From Qipengyuania intermedia (GTDB lineage: Bacteria; Pseudomonadota; Alphaproteobacteria; Sphingomonadales; Sphingomonadaceae), in assembly GCF_019711615.1 (NCBI RefSeq), contig NZ_JAIGNS010000002.1:228501-292500 (forward strand): a stretch of DNA of 64,000 nt, read 5' to 3'. Below the pieces are notes generated by a model. The model worked only from the letters and a program-made list of their open reading frames with translations, did no database searches and was not told the DNA's origin. A program made the position numbers and the translations under genes. Positions 40,331-48,810 of the stretch are shown piece after piece (positions within the stretch are counted from its first letter, which is position 1; each line of letters opens with the position of its first letter).

Positions 40331-41119
40331 ATGAACACCGCACGCACGCTCCTGGTGAGTTTTGCCGCCGGACTGGGGCTGATGACAGCCCCGCTTTCCG
40401 CGCAGGTCGAAACCGTCGATCCGGATGCGGCCTATGACGCAGCAATCGATGGCGATCTCGAAGAAGCTCCGGGAGAACCTTCGCCATACGAGGCACCGGG
40501 CGACGACGCGCCTCAGGATCCCGCGTACGGGATCGAGGACGAGGCCGATGCCGGGGCACCGCCAGTCTGGTCCGAGCAGCAGGCCGAAGAAGCCGCCTCT
40601 GCGGCGGTCGAGGGCGCCGACGTCGACAATCCGGCGACGACCTATCGCGAAGACGACCTGATCGGCGCGGCAGAGGGCGTGTTCGGCAAGGGTGCCGAAG
40701 GCGTCGCCAACATGATCCGCAAACTCCTTGCCGACCAGGGCGAACCGAACGGATACATCGTCGGGCGCGAAGCTGGCGGTGCCTTCGTGGTCGGCGCGCG
40801 TTACGGTTCCGGGACGCTGTTCCACAAGGTCGAGGGCGAGATGCCGGTGTACTGGACGGGCCCGTCCGTCGGTTTCGATGCCGGCGCCAATGCGGGCAGC
40901 ACCTTCGTGCTGGTCTACAATCTCTACGATACCGAGGAACTTTACGAACGCTTCCCGGCCGCAGAAGGCCAGGCCTATGTGATCGGCGGCCTGCACGCGA
41001 GCTATGTGCGCAAGGGCGACGTGGTGCTGATCCCGATCCGCATGGGCGCAGGCCTGCGCCTCGGGGTCAACGCGGGCTATCTCCGCTTTTCGAAGAAGCA
41101 GCGCTGGCTCCCCTTCTGA
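40331..41119 (+). CDS. DUF1134 domain-containing exported protein
   Basis: A 262-residue protein with a signal peptide ending at PLSAQ (about residue 25), an acidic Pro/Asp/Glu-rich spacer (about 30-105), and a C-terminal DUF1134 domain (about 115-262: EGVFGKGAEGVANMIRKLLADQG, WTGPSVGFDAGANAGSTFVLVYNL and IPIRMGAGLRLGVNAGYLRFS). The family is restricted mainly to alphaproteobacteria, likely envelope-associated, and of unknown function. Confidence 0.88.
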   Translation: MNTARTLLVSFAAGLGLMTAPLSAQVETVDPDAAYDAAIDGDLEEAPGEPSPYEAPGDDAPQDPAYGIEDEADAGAPPVWSEQQAEEAASAAVEGADVDNPATTYREDDLIGAAEGVFGKGAEGVANMIRKLLADQGEPNGYIVGREAGGAFVVGARYGSGTLFHKVEGEMPVYWTGPSVGFDAGANAGSTFVLVYNLYDTEELYERFPAAEGQAYVIGGLHASYVRKGDVVLIPIRMGAGLRLGVNAGYLRFSKKQRWLPF

Positions 41120-41151
41120 TCCGGCGCATTCCGGAAAAAATAGGCGATCTT

Positions 41152-41185
41152 GAAGGGCCGCAACCGTATTTCGGTTGCGGCCTTC
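41152..41185 (+). terminator. hairpin between DUF1134 and aminotransferase genes
   Basis: GGCCGCAACCG and CGGTTGCGGCC form an 11-bp stem around a 5-nt loop, extended by GAA/TTC. It is followed only by AGCTTGTTG, so it may be a weak terminator or a 5' leader hairpin of the aminotransferase mRNA, whose start is 25 nt away. Confidence 0.55.
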
Positions 41186-41210
41186 AGCTTGTTGGGCGAA
41201 AGGGCTTTCC

Positions 41211-42392
41211 ATGCTCGACAGACTAGACGCCCAGCCGCCTGACGCCCTCCTCGCACTCATCAAGATGTATGCAGCCGACGAGCGTGAGGACAAGATCGAC
41301 CTCGGTGTCGGCGTGTATCGCACGAATGACGGCGCGACGCCGGTTTTCCGTTCGATCAAGCTGGCGGAACAGCGCCTGATCGACGAGCAGGACAGCAAGT
41401 CCTACCTCGGCCCGGAAGGCGATAGCGGATTCGTGAAAGCGCTCATGCCGTATATCTTCGGCGACGACGAAGCTCTCGCCAAGCGCATCGAGGGCATGCA
41501 GACGCCCGGCGGTACGGGGGCTGTCCGCCTTGCGGTCGCGCTGGCCGCCAAGGCCGGAGTAGGGCGGGTGCACCTTGGCGTGCCCAGCTGGCCTAACCAC
41601 GCACAGATCCTCGACGATGTCGGTGTGGAGACCATTACCTTCCGGCACTCGACCGAAGACGGCACGGCCGATCTCGATGCGGTGCTGGCGACGATCGAGG
41701 CTGCCGGATCCGGAGACGCGGTGCTGCTGCATGGGTGCTGTCACAACCCGACCGGCATCGATTACACTCCCGAGCAGTGGACTGCGATTGCAGAGGCCTT
41801 CGTCGCCTCCGGAGCGCTGCCCATCCTCGACATCGCCTATCAGGGGCTGGGGCAGGGAATGGAAGAGGATGTCGCGGGCGTGCGCACAGTCCTCGATCGC
41901 GTACCAGAGGCCCTGATCGCTTACAGCTGCGACAAGAACTTCGGTCTCTATCGCGACCGCGTGGGCGCTTTCTACATGATGGCCAAGGAACCGGGGCAGC
42001 TCGCTGCCATCGCGTCCAACGCCAATGCGCTCGCCCGGGCGAACTGGTCGATGCCGCCGGATCACGGTGGCGCCGCTGTCAGGATCGCCCTGTGCGACGA
42101 TCACATGACGAAGGTCTGGCAGGAGGAGCTCGACGAAATGCGGTCACGTATGCGCCGCGTTCGCGAACGGCTGGCCGATGCCGACAGCGTCGCGCCCGGC
42201 CTCGGCCTCGCATCGCTTGCCGACCAGAATGGCCTCTTCGCCATGCTCCCCTTGAGTAAGGAGCAGATCGTAAAGCTTCGCGAAGAGCACGCTATCTACA
42301 TGGCGGGTTCGGGCCGGATCAATGTGGCCGGGCTTCATGCAGGCAATACCGAGAAGTTCATCGCGGCGCTTGCGGACGTAACCAAAGGCTGA
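41211..42392 (+). CDS. aromatic/aspartate aminotransferase, class I (TyrB/AspC-like)
   Basis: A 393-residue type I PLP enzyme: DKIDLGVGVYRTNDGATPVF near the N-terminus, the TPGGTGAVRLA block, LLHGCCHNPTGIDY at the substrate loop and PLP lysine in SCDKNFGLYRDRVG. This family transaminates aspartate, tyrosine or phenylalanine with 2-oxoglutarate. Start at 41211 gives the canonical LDRLDAQPPDALLAL N-terminus. Followed after 7 nt by the GNAT gene. Confidence 0.9.
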   Translation: MLDRLDAQPPDALLALIKMYAADEREDKIDLGVGVYRTNDGATPVFRSIKLAEQRLIDEQDSKSYLGPEGDSGFVKALMPYIFGDDEALAKRIEGMQTPGGTGAVRLAVALAAKAGVGRVHLGVPSWPNHAQILDDVGVETITFRHSTEDGTADLDAVLATIEAAGSGDAVLLHGCCHNPTGIDYTPEQWTAIAEAFVASGALPILDIAYQGLGQGMEEDVAGVRTVLDRVPEALIAYSCDKNFGLYRDRVGAFYMMAKEPGQLAAIASNANALARANWSMPPDHGGAAVRIALCDDHMTKVWQEELDEMRSRMRRVRERLADADSVAPGLGLASLADQNGLFAMLPLSKEQIVKLREEHAIYMAGSGRINVAGLHAGNTEKFIAALADVTKG

Positions 42393-42399
42393 TCCGCGC

Positions 42400-42948
42400 A
42401 TGGATCGCCAGCCGGACATCGAAACGCAGCGCTTGCTGCTCCGGCCCTTGCAGGAGGACGATCGCAGCGCCCTGTACGAAGTCGCGAGCGATCCGATGGT
42501 GTGGGAGCAGCATCCCATTCATGATCGCTGGAGGCGCGAGGTCTTCGACGGCTTCTTCGACGAATGCCTCGCAAGTGGCGGGGCGCTTGCCGTGGTCCGA
42601 AAGGATAGGGACCGCATCGTCGGTCACACGCGTCTCGATCAATACGACCCCGATGAAGGCGGCGTGGTCGAGATCGGCTGGACCTACCTCGAGCGCGCGT
42701 GCTGGGGCAAAGGCTTCAATACCGAAATGAAAGCGGCGCTGCTGCAGCACGCCTTTGCACATGTCGCGCTCGTCGAGTTCCGCGTCGGCGACACGAACTA
42801 CCGGTCGCGCAATGCGCTGGAGGCGATCGGGGCCGAGCGCACGGATCGCTATGAACTGGGGCGCTACGATGGCAAGCGCATCGTCCATCTGGTCTATGAG
42901 ATCACTCGCGAAAGCTTCGCCAACGGGCCGCTTGCTGGCGCAGATTAG
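42400..42948 (+). CDS. GNAT family N-acetyltransferase (RimJ/RimL-like)
   Basis: A 182-residue GNAT protein: IETQRLLLRPLQEDDRSALYEV at the N-terminus, EIGWTYLERACWGKGFNTEMK and VEFRVGDTNYRSRNALEAIGA in the acetyl-CoA site. The RimJ/RimL-like type modifies protein N-termini or small molecules; the substrate is unknown. Same strand and 7 nt after the aminotransferase. Confidence 0.88.
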   Translation: MDRQPDIETQRLLLRPLQEDDRSALYEVASDPMVWEQHPIHDRWRREVFDGFFDECLASGGALAVVRKDRDRIVGHTRLDQYDPDEGGVVEIGWTYLERACWGKGFNTEMKAALLQHAFAHVALVEFRVGDTNYRSRNALEAIGAERTDRYELGRYDGKRIVHLVYEITRESFANGPLAGAD

Positions 42949-43261
42949 GTCGGATTCGGCGCAATTGGGCCGATTCTTGCCGACCCGTTTACGGCATTCG
43001 TTCTGACGAAATTTAACGGTTCATCGCACCTTCCGCCCAGACCGCCTGCCAGTTCATGGGAGTCGCGGAGAATGTTCACCCGAGCGAAAGGTGGCTCTGA
43101 ACAGGGGGCGAAATCCATAGCGTCGACATGCGGCATTCGGGTCGCGGGGCGCTTACAGCCAAACGCATGGATTTAGGATAGCCGGGTGCGCCATCAGGGG
43201 GCGAACGGACCTTACTGGCGTATTCGCGGGGTCGGCTGTCAGAGTTTGAAGGAGGATTGCA
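42949..43261. other. 313-nt gene-free region upstream of ompA-like gene
   Basis: No coding frame, tRNA or strong hairpin is evident. The first 70 nt are AT-richer (around TTCTGACGAAATTTAACGG) and may hold promoter elements, but none matches a known consensus well. It ends with GAAGGAGG, a strong ribosome site, 6 nt before the OmpA-like ATG. A long 5' leader is possible. Confidence 0.5.
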
Positions 43262-44191
43262 ATGACTACCATTTCCAAGAAGCCGAAGACGCTTGTCTGG
43301 CTTGCCGCGCTTTCGCTGCCACTTTCGGCCAGCCTTTCGGCCCAGGAACTGCGCCCCGTCGGCGAAGCCCAGGCCGAAGTCGAGGAAGCCGAAGTTCTGA
43401 CCGTGGTCGAGGGCAGCGTGCCGACCGATCTGGAAGGTCTGCCCGATGGCCCCGAAGTCGAGGGCTTCATTTCCGCCCGCAGCGGCAATCGCATGCAGGT
43501 GACCACGCTTGGCGGCCAGAACACCCTGATCGTGATCAGCGAAGCCACCGAGATCCGCGCCAAGGGCGGTTTTCTCGGCCTCGGCAGCAAGGAGCTTGCC
43601 GCTTCGTCGCTGCTTAACGGCCTGCCGGTTACCGTGAAGACGGTCCAGTGGGGCGGCCGCGGCCTGATCGCGACCGACGTTCGCCTGAAGGACGACGATC
43701 TCGAAACCGCTGCGATGATCCGCAACGGCACTTCGCAGCAGTTCGCCGAGCAGCGCGAAGACATCGATGCGAACGCGGCCCTTGCCGAGTCGCTGCGCGG
43801 TCGCATGGGTGATATCGACAAGTACAACATCAAGGGTTCGACGAACGTGTTCTTCGACACCGGCAAGTACAACCTGTCGGCAGAAGCCCGTCAGGACCTG
43901 TGCGCAGCAGCCGACCAGGCGAACGCGATGGAAAACGCTCTCCTGCTCGTCGTCGGTTACACCGATTCGACCGGCAGCTACGAGATCAACCAGGAACTGA
44001 GCGAACGGCGTGCCGGACGCGTGGTCAACTTCCTCCAGCAGGAATGCGGCTGGCAGCCCTGGCGTATGCTGACCCCGACCGGCATGGCTGCGTCGGATCC
44101 GCTGGCCGACAACAGCACAGCCGAAGGCAAGGCGCAGAACCGCCGCGTTTCGGTCAACATTCTCGTCAGCAAGAGCGTCGACGGACTGTAA
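43262..44191 (+). CDS. OmpA family outer-membrane/peptidoglycan-binding protein
   Basis: A 309-residue protein. Signal peptide to about residue 27 (SLPLSASLSAQ), a beta-rich domain (about 60-150, VEGFISARSGNRMQVTTLGGQ, OB-like), and a C-terminal OmpA domain (about 185-305: NVFFDTGKYNLSAEARQDL, VVGYTDSTGSYEINQELSERRA and KAQNRRVSVNI) that binds peptidoglycan. It lacks an eight-stranded barrel, so it is a periplasmic or peripheral member. Terminator follows. Confidence 0.9.
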   Translation: MTTISKKPKTLVWLAALSLPLSASLSAQELRPVGEAQAEVEEAEVLTVVEGSVPTDLEGLPDGPEVEGFISARSGNRMQVTTLGGQNTLIVISEATEIRAKGGFLGLGSKELAASSLLNGLPVTVKTVQWGGRGLIATDVRLKDDDLETAAMIRNGTSQQFAEQREDIDANAALAESLRGRMGDIDKYNIKGSTNVFFDTGKYNLSAEARQDLCAAADQANAMENALLLVVGYTDSTGSYEINQELSERRAGRVVNFLQQECGWQPWRMLTPTGMAASDPLADNSTAEGKAQNRRVSVNILVSKSVDGL

Positions 44192-44223
44192 TCGAATTTT
44201 CGAATTCGACCGAATTTATCGAG

Positions 44224-44253
44224 CGGGGCGGTCCGATGGGCCGCCCCGTTTTG
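44224..44253 (+). terminator. intrinsic terminator after the OmpA-like gene
   Basis: CGGGGCGG and CCGCCCCG with inner pairing (TCC/GGG) form a hairpin, followed by TTTTGTG. It lies 32 nt after the stop. Confidence 0.8.
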
Positions 44254-44271
44254 TGTGGGTGCAGACCGAGG

Positions 44272-44889
44272 TCAGCCCTTCAGGCTTTGCATCCGCATGA
44301 GATAGCGGGCGAGTACATCGATCTCGAGATTGACGCTGTCACCTTGGCGAAGAGTGCCCAGCGTCGTGACCTCGCCGGTATGCGGGATGATGTTGAGCGC
44401 GAAGTCACACGCGCCGTCCTCGCGGTCGCGCACGTCGTTCACCGTCAAGGATACGCCATCGACAGTGATCGAACCCTTCTCGGCCACGAAAGGTGCAAAC
44501 TCTCGCGAGATGCGGATGGCCAGCATGGTCGATCCGCCAGCATCCTTGACCGCCACGACCTGTCCGACCGTATCGACATGACCGGTCACGAGATGGCCGC
44601 CCAGCTCGTCGCCCAGCCGCAGCGCAGGTTCCAAATTGAGAGAGCGGCCTTCCTGCCACATCGAAGGAACGGTGCGGCGGATGGTTTCGTCGGAGACGTC
44701 GAAACCGATCTTCGCCGCGCCCGCCTCACCGGCGAGCTCCACCACCGTCAGGCAGACGCCGGAGCAGGCGATCGAGGCGCCGATGTCGATCGATGCAGGA
44801 TCGAAGGGGCAAGCGACTGTGACGCGCGTGTCCTGGCGCTTCTCAATCTTCTCGATAGTGCCAATCGCCGTGACGATGCCGGTAAACAT
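44272..44889 (-). CDS. ribE: riboflavin synthase, alpha chain
   Basis: A 205-residue enzyme with two tandem lumazine-binding barrels: MFTGIVTAIGTIEKI and SIACSGVCLTVVELAG in the first (1-90), HLVTGHVDTVGQVV and GSITVDGVSLTVNDV in the second (about 95-190). It dismutates two 6,7-dimethyl-8-ribityllumazine to riboflavin. The start at MFTGIV is the canonical one. 5 nt downstream of ribD on the same strand. Confidence 0.96.
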   Translation of the reverse strand: MFTGIVTAIGTIEKIEKRQDTRVTVACPFDPASIDIGASIACSGVCLTVVELAGEAGAAKIGFDVSDETIRRTVPSMWQEGRSLNLEPALRLGDELGGHLVTGHVDTVGQVVAVKDAGGSTMLAIRISREFAPFVAEKGSITVDGVSLTVNDVRDREDGACDFALNIIPHTGEVTTLGTLRQGDSVNLEIDVLARYLMRMQSLKG

Positions 44890-44894
44890 TGCGG

Positions 44895-45890
44895 TCAATT
44901 CTCCTCTGGACGCGAGCGGCTGTAGGCTTCGTAGCTATCGCTGCCAAGCTGGCGGCGTTCGGTCAGGGTCCAGCGTCCGTGTGCATCCGCAAGCCTTTCG
45001 AGGCCGATGTCTCCGAGGGCCGAGCGGCCTTCGCCGATCAGAATCGGAGCGCGGTAGAGCTCGATCCGGTCGACGAGGTCCTCGCCAAGGAAACTGCCCG
45101 CCGTCTGCGCCCCGCCTTCCACGTAAAGATATTGAACCTGGTCCAGCCGGTCGATCTGCGACGGGGTGTTGATGACGGTGACGCCGTCGGGCGCAATGCC
45201 GCGCGACAGCAATACCCGGCGCGGCGAGTGTTGCTCGAGGCCGGCCAGGCGCACATTCAGGCGCGGTTGGTCCGCCCGCCACGTGCCACCGCCGACCAGG
45301 ATCGCGTCGTGGATGGCTCTGTGGGAATGCACATGGTCGCGCGCGACTTCACCGGTGATCCACTGACTTTCGCCAGCAGCCGTGGCAATCTGTCCGTCCA
45401 GCGAGACAGCAAGCTTCAGCGTCACAAAGGGTCGACCATGGTGCGCGCGCGTAAGATACCCGGCCAAGCTGAATTCCACTTCCGGCGTCGTGACGATGTC
45501 TACCGGAATCCCGGCTCCGCGCAGCCTTGCAATCCCTTCGCCAGCCGTGCGGGGGTCCGGGTCGAGCAGGCCGACTACGACGCGCGCGATCCCAGCTTCG
45601 CGCAGCAGGTCCGCACAGGCAGGTCCGCGCGCCGAGACGTGGGCGCATGGTTCGAGCGTGACAAAAGCGGTTGCGCCCTTTGCCTCTTCCCCCGCTTCTC
45701 CGAGTGCCGCGGCTTCCGCATGGGGGCGCCCGCCAGCCTGAGTCCAGCCGCGACCGACGACGCGTGCATCCTTGACGATCAGGCAGCCGACTGCCGGATT
45801 GGGGTGCGATACCGGTCGACCGCGCGCAGCCAGACGCGCTGCCGCATTCAGCCAGCGGATGTCACTCCCCTTCGTCGGCAACCGCTGCAT
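44895..45890 (-). CDS. ribD: bifunctional riboflavin deaminase/reductase
   Basis: A 331-residue protein. The N-terminal deaminase has NPAVGCLIVKD, zinc ligands in RPHAEAAAL and LEPCAHVSARGPACADLL; the C-terminal reductase (about 145-331) starts with VTLKLAVSLDGQIA and includes SQWITGEVARDHVHSHRA and ILVGGGTWRADQPRLNVR. It performs the second and third steps of the GTP branch. The start overlaps the upstream gene by 29 nt. ribBA and ribH are not in the window. Confidence 0.95.
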   Translation of the reverse strand: MQRLPTKGSDIRWLNAAARLAARGRPVSHPNPAVGCLIVKDARVVGRGWTQAGGRPHAEAAALGEAGEEAKGATAFVTLEPCAHVSARGPACADLLREAGIARVVVGLLDPDPRTAGEGIARLRGAGIPVDIVTTPEVEFSLAGYLTRAHHGRPFVTLKLAVSLDGQIATAAGESQWITGEVARDHVHSHRAIHDAILVGGGTWRADQPRLNVRLAGLEQHSPRRVLLSRGIAPDGVTVINTPSQIDRLDQVQYLYVEGGAQTAGSFLGEDLVDRIELYRAPILIGEGRSALGDIGLERLADAHGRWTLTERRQLGSDSYEAYSRSRPEEN

Positions 45891-46332
45891 CCGTTTCCTG
45901 GTTCTGTTCGCCGAACAATCGCTCCAACCGCTCGCGTTCGGCCCGCTCGGCAGCGGCGCGTTCCGCTTCGGCCCTGGCTTCCGCTTCGGTTGTGTCGATT
46001 CCCGTTGCTGCGCCGACGCGGCGATACAGGTCGCGCTTTTCCTGTTCGATCCGGTCGAGTTCGGCCTGGCGTTCTTCCTTCAGGCGCTGGTTTTCAAGAT
46101 TCGACTGGCGAATTTCCTCGTCTGTGCGATCCGCCGCGAAGGTACGTATATATTCTACCTCGGGCTGTTCCGGCGGCATGAAGACCCGTTCATGCGTCAG
46201 GATGGAGATGAGGCCGAGGCAGGCGAGCAGCGAAACCAGCAGGAAAGCCCAGCGGTAGGGCTGCGGCTGCCGGATATAGCTCCAGAAATCGGAAATGCCC
46301 CCGACGGGGTTCACTCTGCGAAAATAGCGCAT
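45862..46332 (-). CDS. hypothetical single-pass membrane protein with coiled coil
   Basis: A 156-residue protein: a membrane helix (about 29-48, WAFLLVSLLACLGLISILTH) and a long charged coiled coil (about 68-145, rich in Glu/Arg/Ala: LKEERQAELDRIEQEKRDLY, EAEARAEAERAAAERAERE). N-terminus includes YIRQPQPYR. I do not recognise a family with certainty. The 3' end overlaps the ribD start, so it is likely cotranscribed with ribD-ribE. Confidence 0.7.
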   Translation of the reverse strand: MRYFRRVNPVGGISDFWSYIRQPQPYRWAFLLVSLLACLGLISILTHERVFMPPEQPEVEYIRTFAADRTDEEIRQSNLENQRLKEERQAELDRIEQEKRDLYRRVGAATGIDTTEAEARAEAERAAAERAERERLERLFGEQNQETDAAVADEGE

Positions 46333-46364
46333 GCTATACAGATAGTAGGCTTGCGCGCCGGGCG

Positions 46365-47087
46365 CTAGGTGAAGCAGGCATAGAGTTTGCGCCCGCTGGC
46401 AGACAGCCAGCGATTGGCCCGCTCGATGTCGTCCTCGTAGAGTTCGTCGAGCAGGGCGTGAAACGCCTCGCTGTGGTCGAAATGCACGAGATGGGCGACT
46501 TCGTGGGCGACCACCGAACGGCGCACGAAATCGGGCGCCATGATGAGCCGCCAGTTGAGGCGCAGCACGCCCTCGCTCGAACAGCTGCCCCACCGGCGCC
46601 TCGCACGCGTCAGCCTGACGGGTGCGACGGGCAGGGCGGCGCGCCCGCAATAAAAAGCGGCATCGTCGGTAAAATGAGATTGTGCTTCGGTTTCGAGAAA
46701 GCGCTGCAAACGCTTGCCGAGCGTGTATTCCGGCCCGCCGAGACGCAGCGTGTCCATTTCGAGCGTCGGCCTACGCGGGGCATCCTCGCGCCAGTCGATC
46801 ACAAGCTCGCTGCCCTTGTATGGCAAGCGGCGGCTGGCGACCGGATCGAAGGTTTCGGGGACCTTGTCGAGCTGGGCTTGCAGCCACGCCGCACGGGCGT
46901 GGGCGAAGGCGATAGCTTCCTTGCTGGCACACCATCGCGGCAGGGTGATGAGCACCGCCTTCCCATCGGGCGCGAGGCGCAGCGTCAGGCGTTTGGCGCG
47001 GGCGTGACGACGCAGTTCGATGGGTATCTTGCGGCCGCCCAATTCGATGGCTGGCTCGAGCGCTTCGGACCGGAGCCATTCGATCAC
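46365..47087 (-). CDS. M48-like zinc metallopeptidase, YgjP/SprT type
   Basis: A 240-residue protein with the zinc-binding HEVAHLVHFDHS (HExxH plus His), preceded by RRRWGSCSSEGVLRLNWRL, the signature of the YgjP family. The N-terminal half is beta-rich (ELGGRKIPIELRRHARAKRLTLRL). The GTG start at 47087 overlaps the upstream stop by 4 nt (GTGA). Members may be SprT-like metal-dependent proteases; substrate unknown. Confidence 0.9.
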   Translation of the reverse strand: MIEWLRSEALEPAIELGGRKIPIELRRHARAKRLTLRLAPDGKAVLITLPRWCASKEAIAFAHARAAWLQAQLDKVPETFDPVASRRLPYKGSELVIDWREDAPRRPTLEMDTLRLGGPEYTLGKRLQRFLETEAQSHFTDDAAFYCGRAALPVAPVRLTRARRRWGSCSSEGVLRLNWRLIMAPDFVRRSVVAHEVAHLVHFDHSEAFHALLDELYEDDIERANRWLSASGRKLYACFT

Positions 47088-47542
47088 GCGGCCTCCTCCT
47101 CGCCGTCGCCCCATTCTACGATATGGTGTTCGAGCGGACCTGCCTCGTCCTCGCTGATCACGCGTCCCGCAACCGAGACTCCCGCGGCAATCACGGCCTC
47201 GCGATCGCCTGAAATCAGGTAGTGCCAGCTCGGCAGCGGCCGGTCGTCGGCGCGGCGGCGATAGGCGCAGGTGTCGGGCAGCCAGGGAACCTTGTCGACC
47301 AGCTTGAGTGTAAGGCGCAGGCAGTCGGGCACGAAGGCCTTGCGGTTCTTGTAGTCCTTGCAGCGGGCCGTCGAACAGTCGAGCAGTGTGCAGGCGACAT
47401 TCGTCTCCTCGATCTCGCCAGTATCCTCGTATTCGACCTTGTGCAGGCAGCAGCGCCCGCAGCCATCGCACAGCGCCTCCCATTCTTCCTGGTTCAGCTT
47501 CGCCAGCGGAAGCTCCCAGAAACGGTCCCTCAACGCACCCAT
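47084..47542 (-). CDS. YcgN/YkgJ family cysteine-cluster protein
   Basis: A 152-residue protein with eleven or so cysteines, grouped as CDGCGRCC, ACTLLDCSTARCKDY and DCLRL then DTCAYR, as in the UPF0260/YcgN family. These are probable metal- or Fe-S-binding proteins of unknown role. Middle gene of a three-gene run after the SCO gene, overlapping both neighbours (13 nt and 4 nt). Confidence 0.9.
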   Translation of the reverse strand: MGALRDRFWELPLAKLNQEEWEALCDGCGRCCLHKVEYEDTGEIEETNVACTLLDCSTARCKDYKNRKAFVPDCLRLTLKLVDKVPWLPDTCAYRRRADDRPLPSWHYLISGDREAVIAAGVSVAGRVISEDEAGPLEHHIVEWGDGEEEAA

Positions 47543-48126
47543 TTCGCCAATTCCGCCTGAACGGCCTCGGGTCCCTGATCTGTTGGCAGCATTGCGATTG
47601 GTTCGCCCTCGGGGCCGAAGAGATAGGTGTAGCCGTAATGGTTCATCAGATAGCCGCCGCCTTCGGTCGTCTCCCCGCGCGAGAAGGTGGTCGCGAAGGT
47701 CTTGGCCACTTCCTTCAAGGTTTCAACATCGCCGGTCATGCCGATGAGGCGCGGATGAAAGGCATCGGTGAACTCGGTGAGGACCTCCGGCGTATCGCGT
47801 TCCGGATCGACGCTGACAAAAAGGGGCTGGATGCGGGCGCCAAGTTCGGGCTGATCCGCCTCGAACCGCTTCAGGCCGGCCATCGCGCGCTGCACGTCGG
47901 TCGGGCAGATGTCGGGACAGAAAGCATAGCCGAAATAGATAATACGGTACTGGCCGTCGAAGTCGTTCCACGAAACGGGCGTGCCGTCTTCGCCGGTCAA
48001 CGTGAAATCGCCGCCAAGAGCCGCGCCCGCCAGTGGCGGTTCTTCAGCGGGTTGGGCGTTGCAGGCGGTCAGGAGGAGCGCGGCCAATACGGCGGGAAAC
48101 TTGTAGGACATGACAGGTTGGTTCAT
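47530..48126 (-). CDS. SCO family copper chaperone, lipoprotein
   Basis: A 198-residue thioredoxin-fold protein used in assembly of the copper centre of cytochrome oxidase. Lipobox LLLTAC (Cys22); CuA-binding motif FGYAFCPDICPTDVQ; and the distal His in YLMNHYGYTYLF. VSVDPERDTPEVL is the usual family block. Start at 48126; 48111 (MSYKF) is an alternative. First of the SCO, YcgN, YgjP run. Confidence 0.93.
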   Translation of the reverse strand: MNQPVMSYKFPAVLAALLLTACNAQPAEEPPLAGAALGGDFTLTGEDGTPVSWNDFDGQYRIIYFGYAFCPDICPTDVQRAMAGLKRFEADQPELGARIQPLFVSVDPERDTPEVLTEFTDAFHPRLIGMTGDVETLKEVAKTFATTFSRGETTEGGGYLMNHYGYTYLFGPEGEPIAMLPTDQGPEAVQAELAKWVR

Positions 48127-48198
48127 GGTCTGCTAAGCGCCCGCATTCAAGGGCATGCAGACTGTTCTCAGACGGAAAATCACGGGAGTCCCCACAAG

Positions 48199-48810
48199 GT
48201 GCGCGTAAATCCGGTCACTCGTTTCCTGACCCTCACCATCGGCATGGCAAGCCTGGTGGCAACGCCGCTTGCCGCGCAGGGACAATCCGATGGGTACAAG
48301 TTCATCAAGGCGGTCCGCGATCGTGACGGGACCGAGGCAACTGCCCTGCTCGACCAGCCGGGCACCACGATCGTCAATGCGCGTGAAATCACGACTGGCG
48401 AAACCGCCATGCACGCGGTCGTCCAGCGGCGCGACCTCACGTGGGTGCGCTTTCTGCTGCAACGCGGTGCGAACCCGAATATTGCGGACAACAACGGCGT
48501 CACGCCGCTGCAGATCGCCGTGCAATTGGGCTTCATCGAAGGCGTCGCGCGGCTGATCAAGGGCGGGGCAAACGTCGATGTCACCAATTCGACGGGCGAA
48601 ACCCCCCTGATGACCGCGATCCATCGCCGTGATACCGGCATGATCGAGGTCCTCATCGAAGCGGGAGCGGATCTCGACCGGACCGACAACAGCGGACGGA
48701 CGGCGCGCGATTATGCCAAGCTGCTTGCCTCTAACGAGAAGGTGATGGCCGCCATCGAAAAGGCCGAAACCGCGCGTGACGGTGAACCCGAAACCTACGG
48801 GCCCAGCTGA
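48199..48810 (+). CDS. ankyrin repeat exported protein
   Basis: A 203-residue protein with a signal peptide (TLTIGMASLVATPLAAQ, to about residue 27) and about four ankyrin repeats: TGETAMHAVVQRRDLTWVRFLL, NGVTPLQIAVQLGFIEGVARLI, TGETPLMTAIHRRDTGMIEVLI and SGRTARDYAKLL. Probably a periplasmic protein-interaction module. Start is GTG at 48199; ATG 48244 is inside the signal peptide. The stop overlaps the COQ9 start by one base (TGATG). Confidence 0.85.
   Translation: MRVNPVTRFLTLTIGMASLVATPLAAQGQSDGYKFIKAVRDRDGTEATALLDQPGTTIVNAREITTGETAMHAVVQRRDLTWVRFLLQRGANPNIADNNGVTPLQIAVQLGFIEGVARLIKGGANVDVTNSTGETPLMTAIHRRDTGMIEVLIEAGADLDRTDNSGRTARDYAKLLASNEKVMAAIEKAETARDGEPETYGPS

Noticed and set aside
42945..43136. 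63-codon minus-strand frame in the gap before the OmpA-like gene
   Set aside because: It has no ribosome site, no recognisable domain and overlaps the 3' end of the GNAT gene antisense.
44224..45900. FMN riboswitch near the riboflavin genes
   Set aside because: ribD overlaps the preceding gene and ribE follows ribD by 5 nt, leaving no room for an RFN element; none of its conserved helices is visible.
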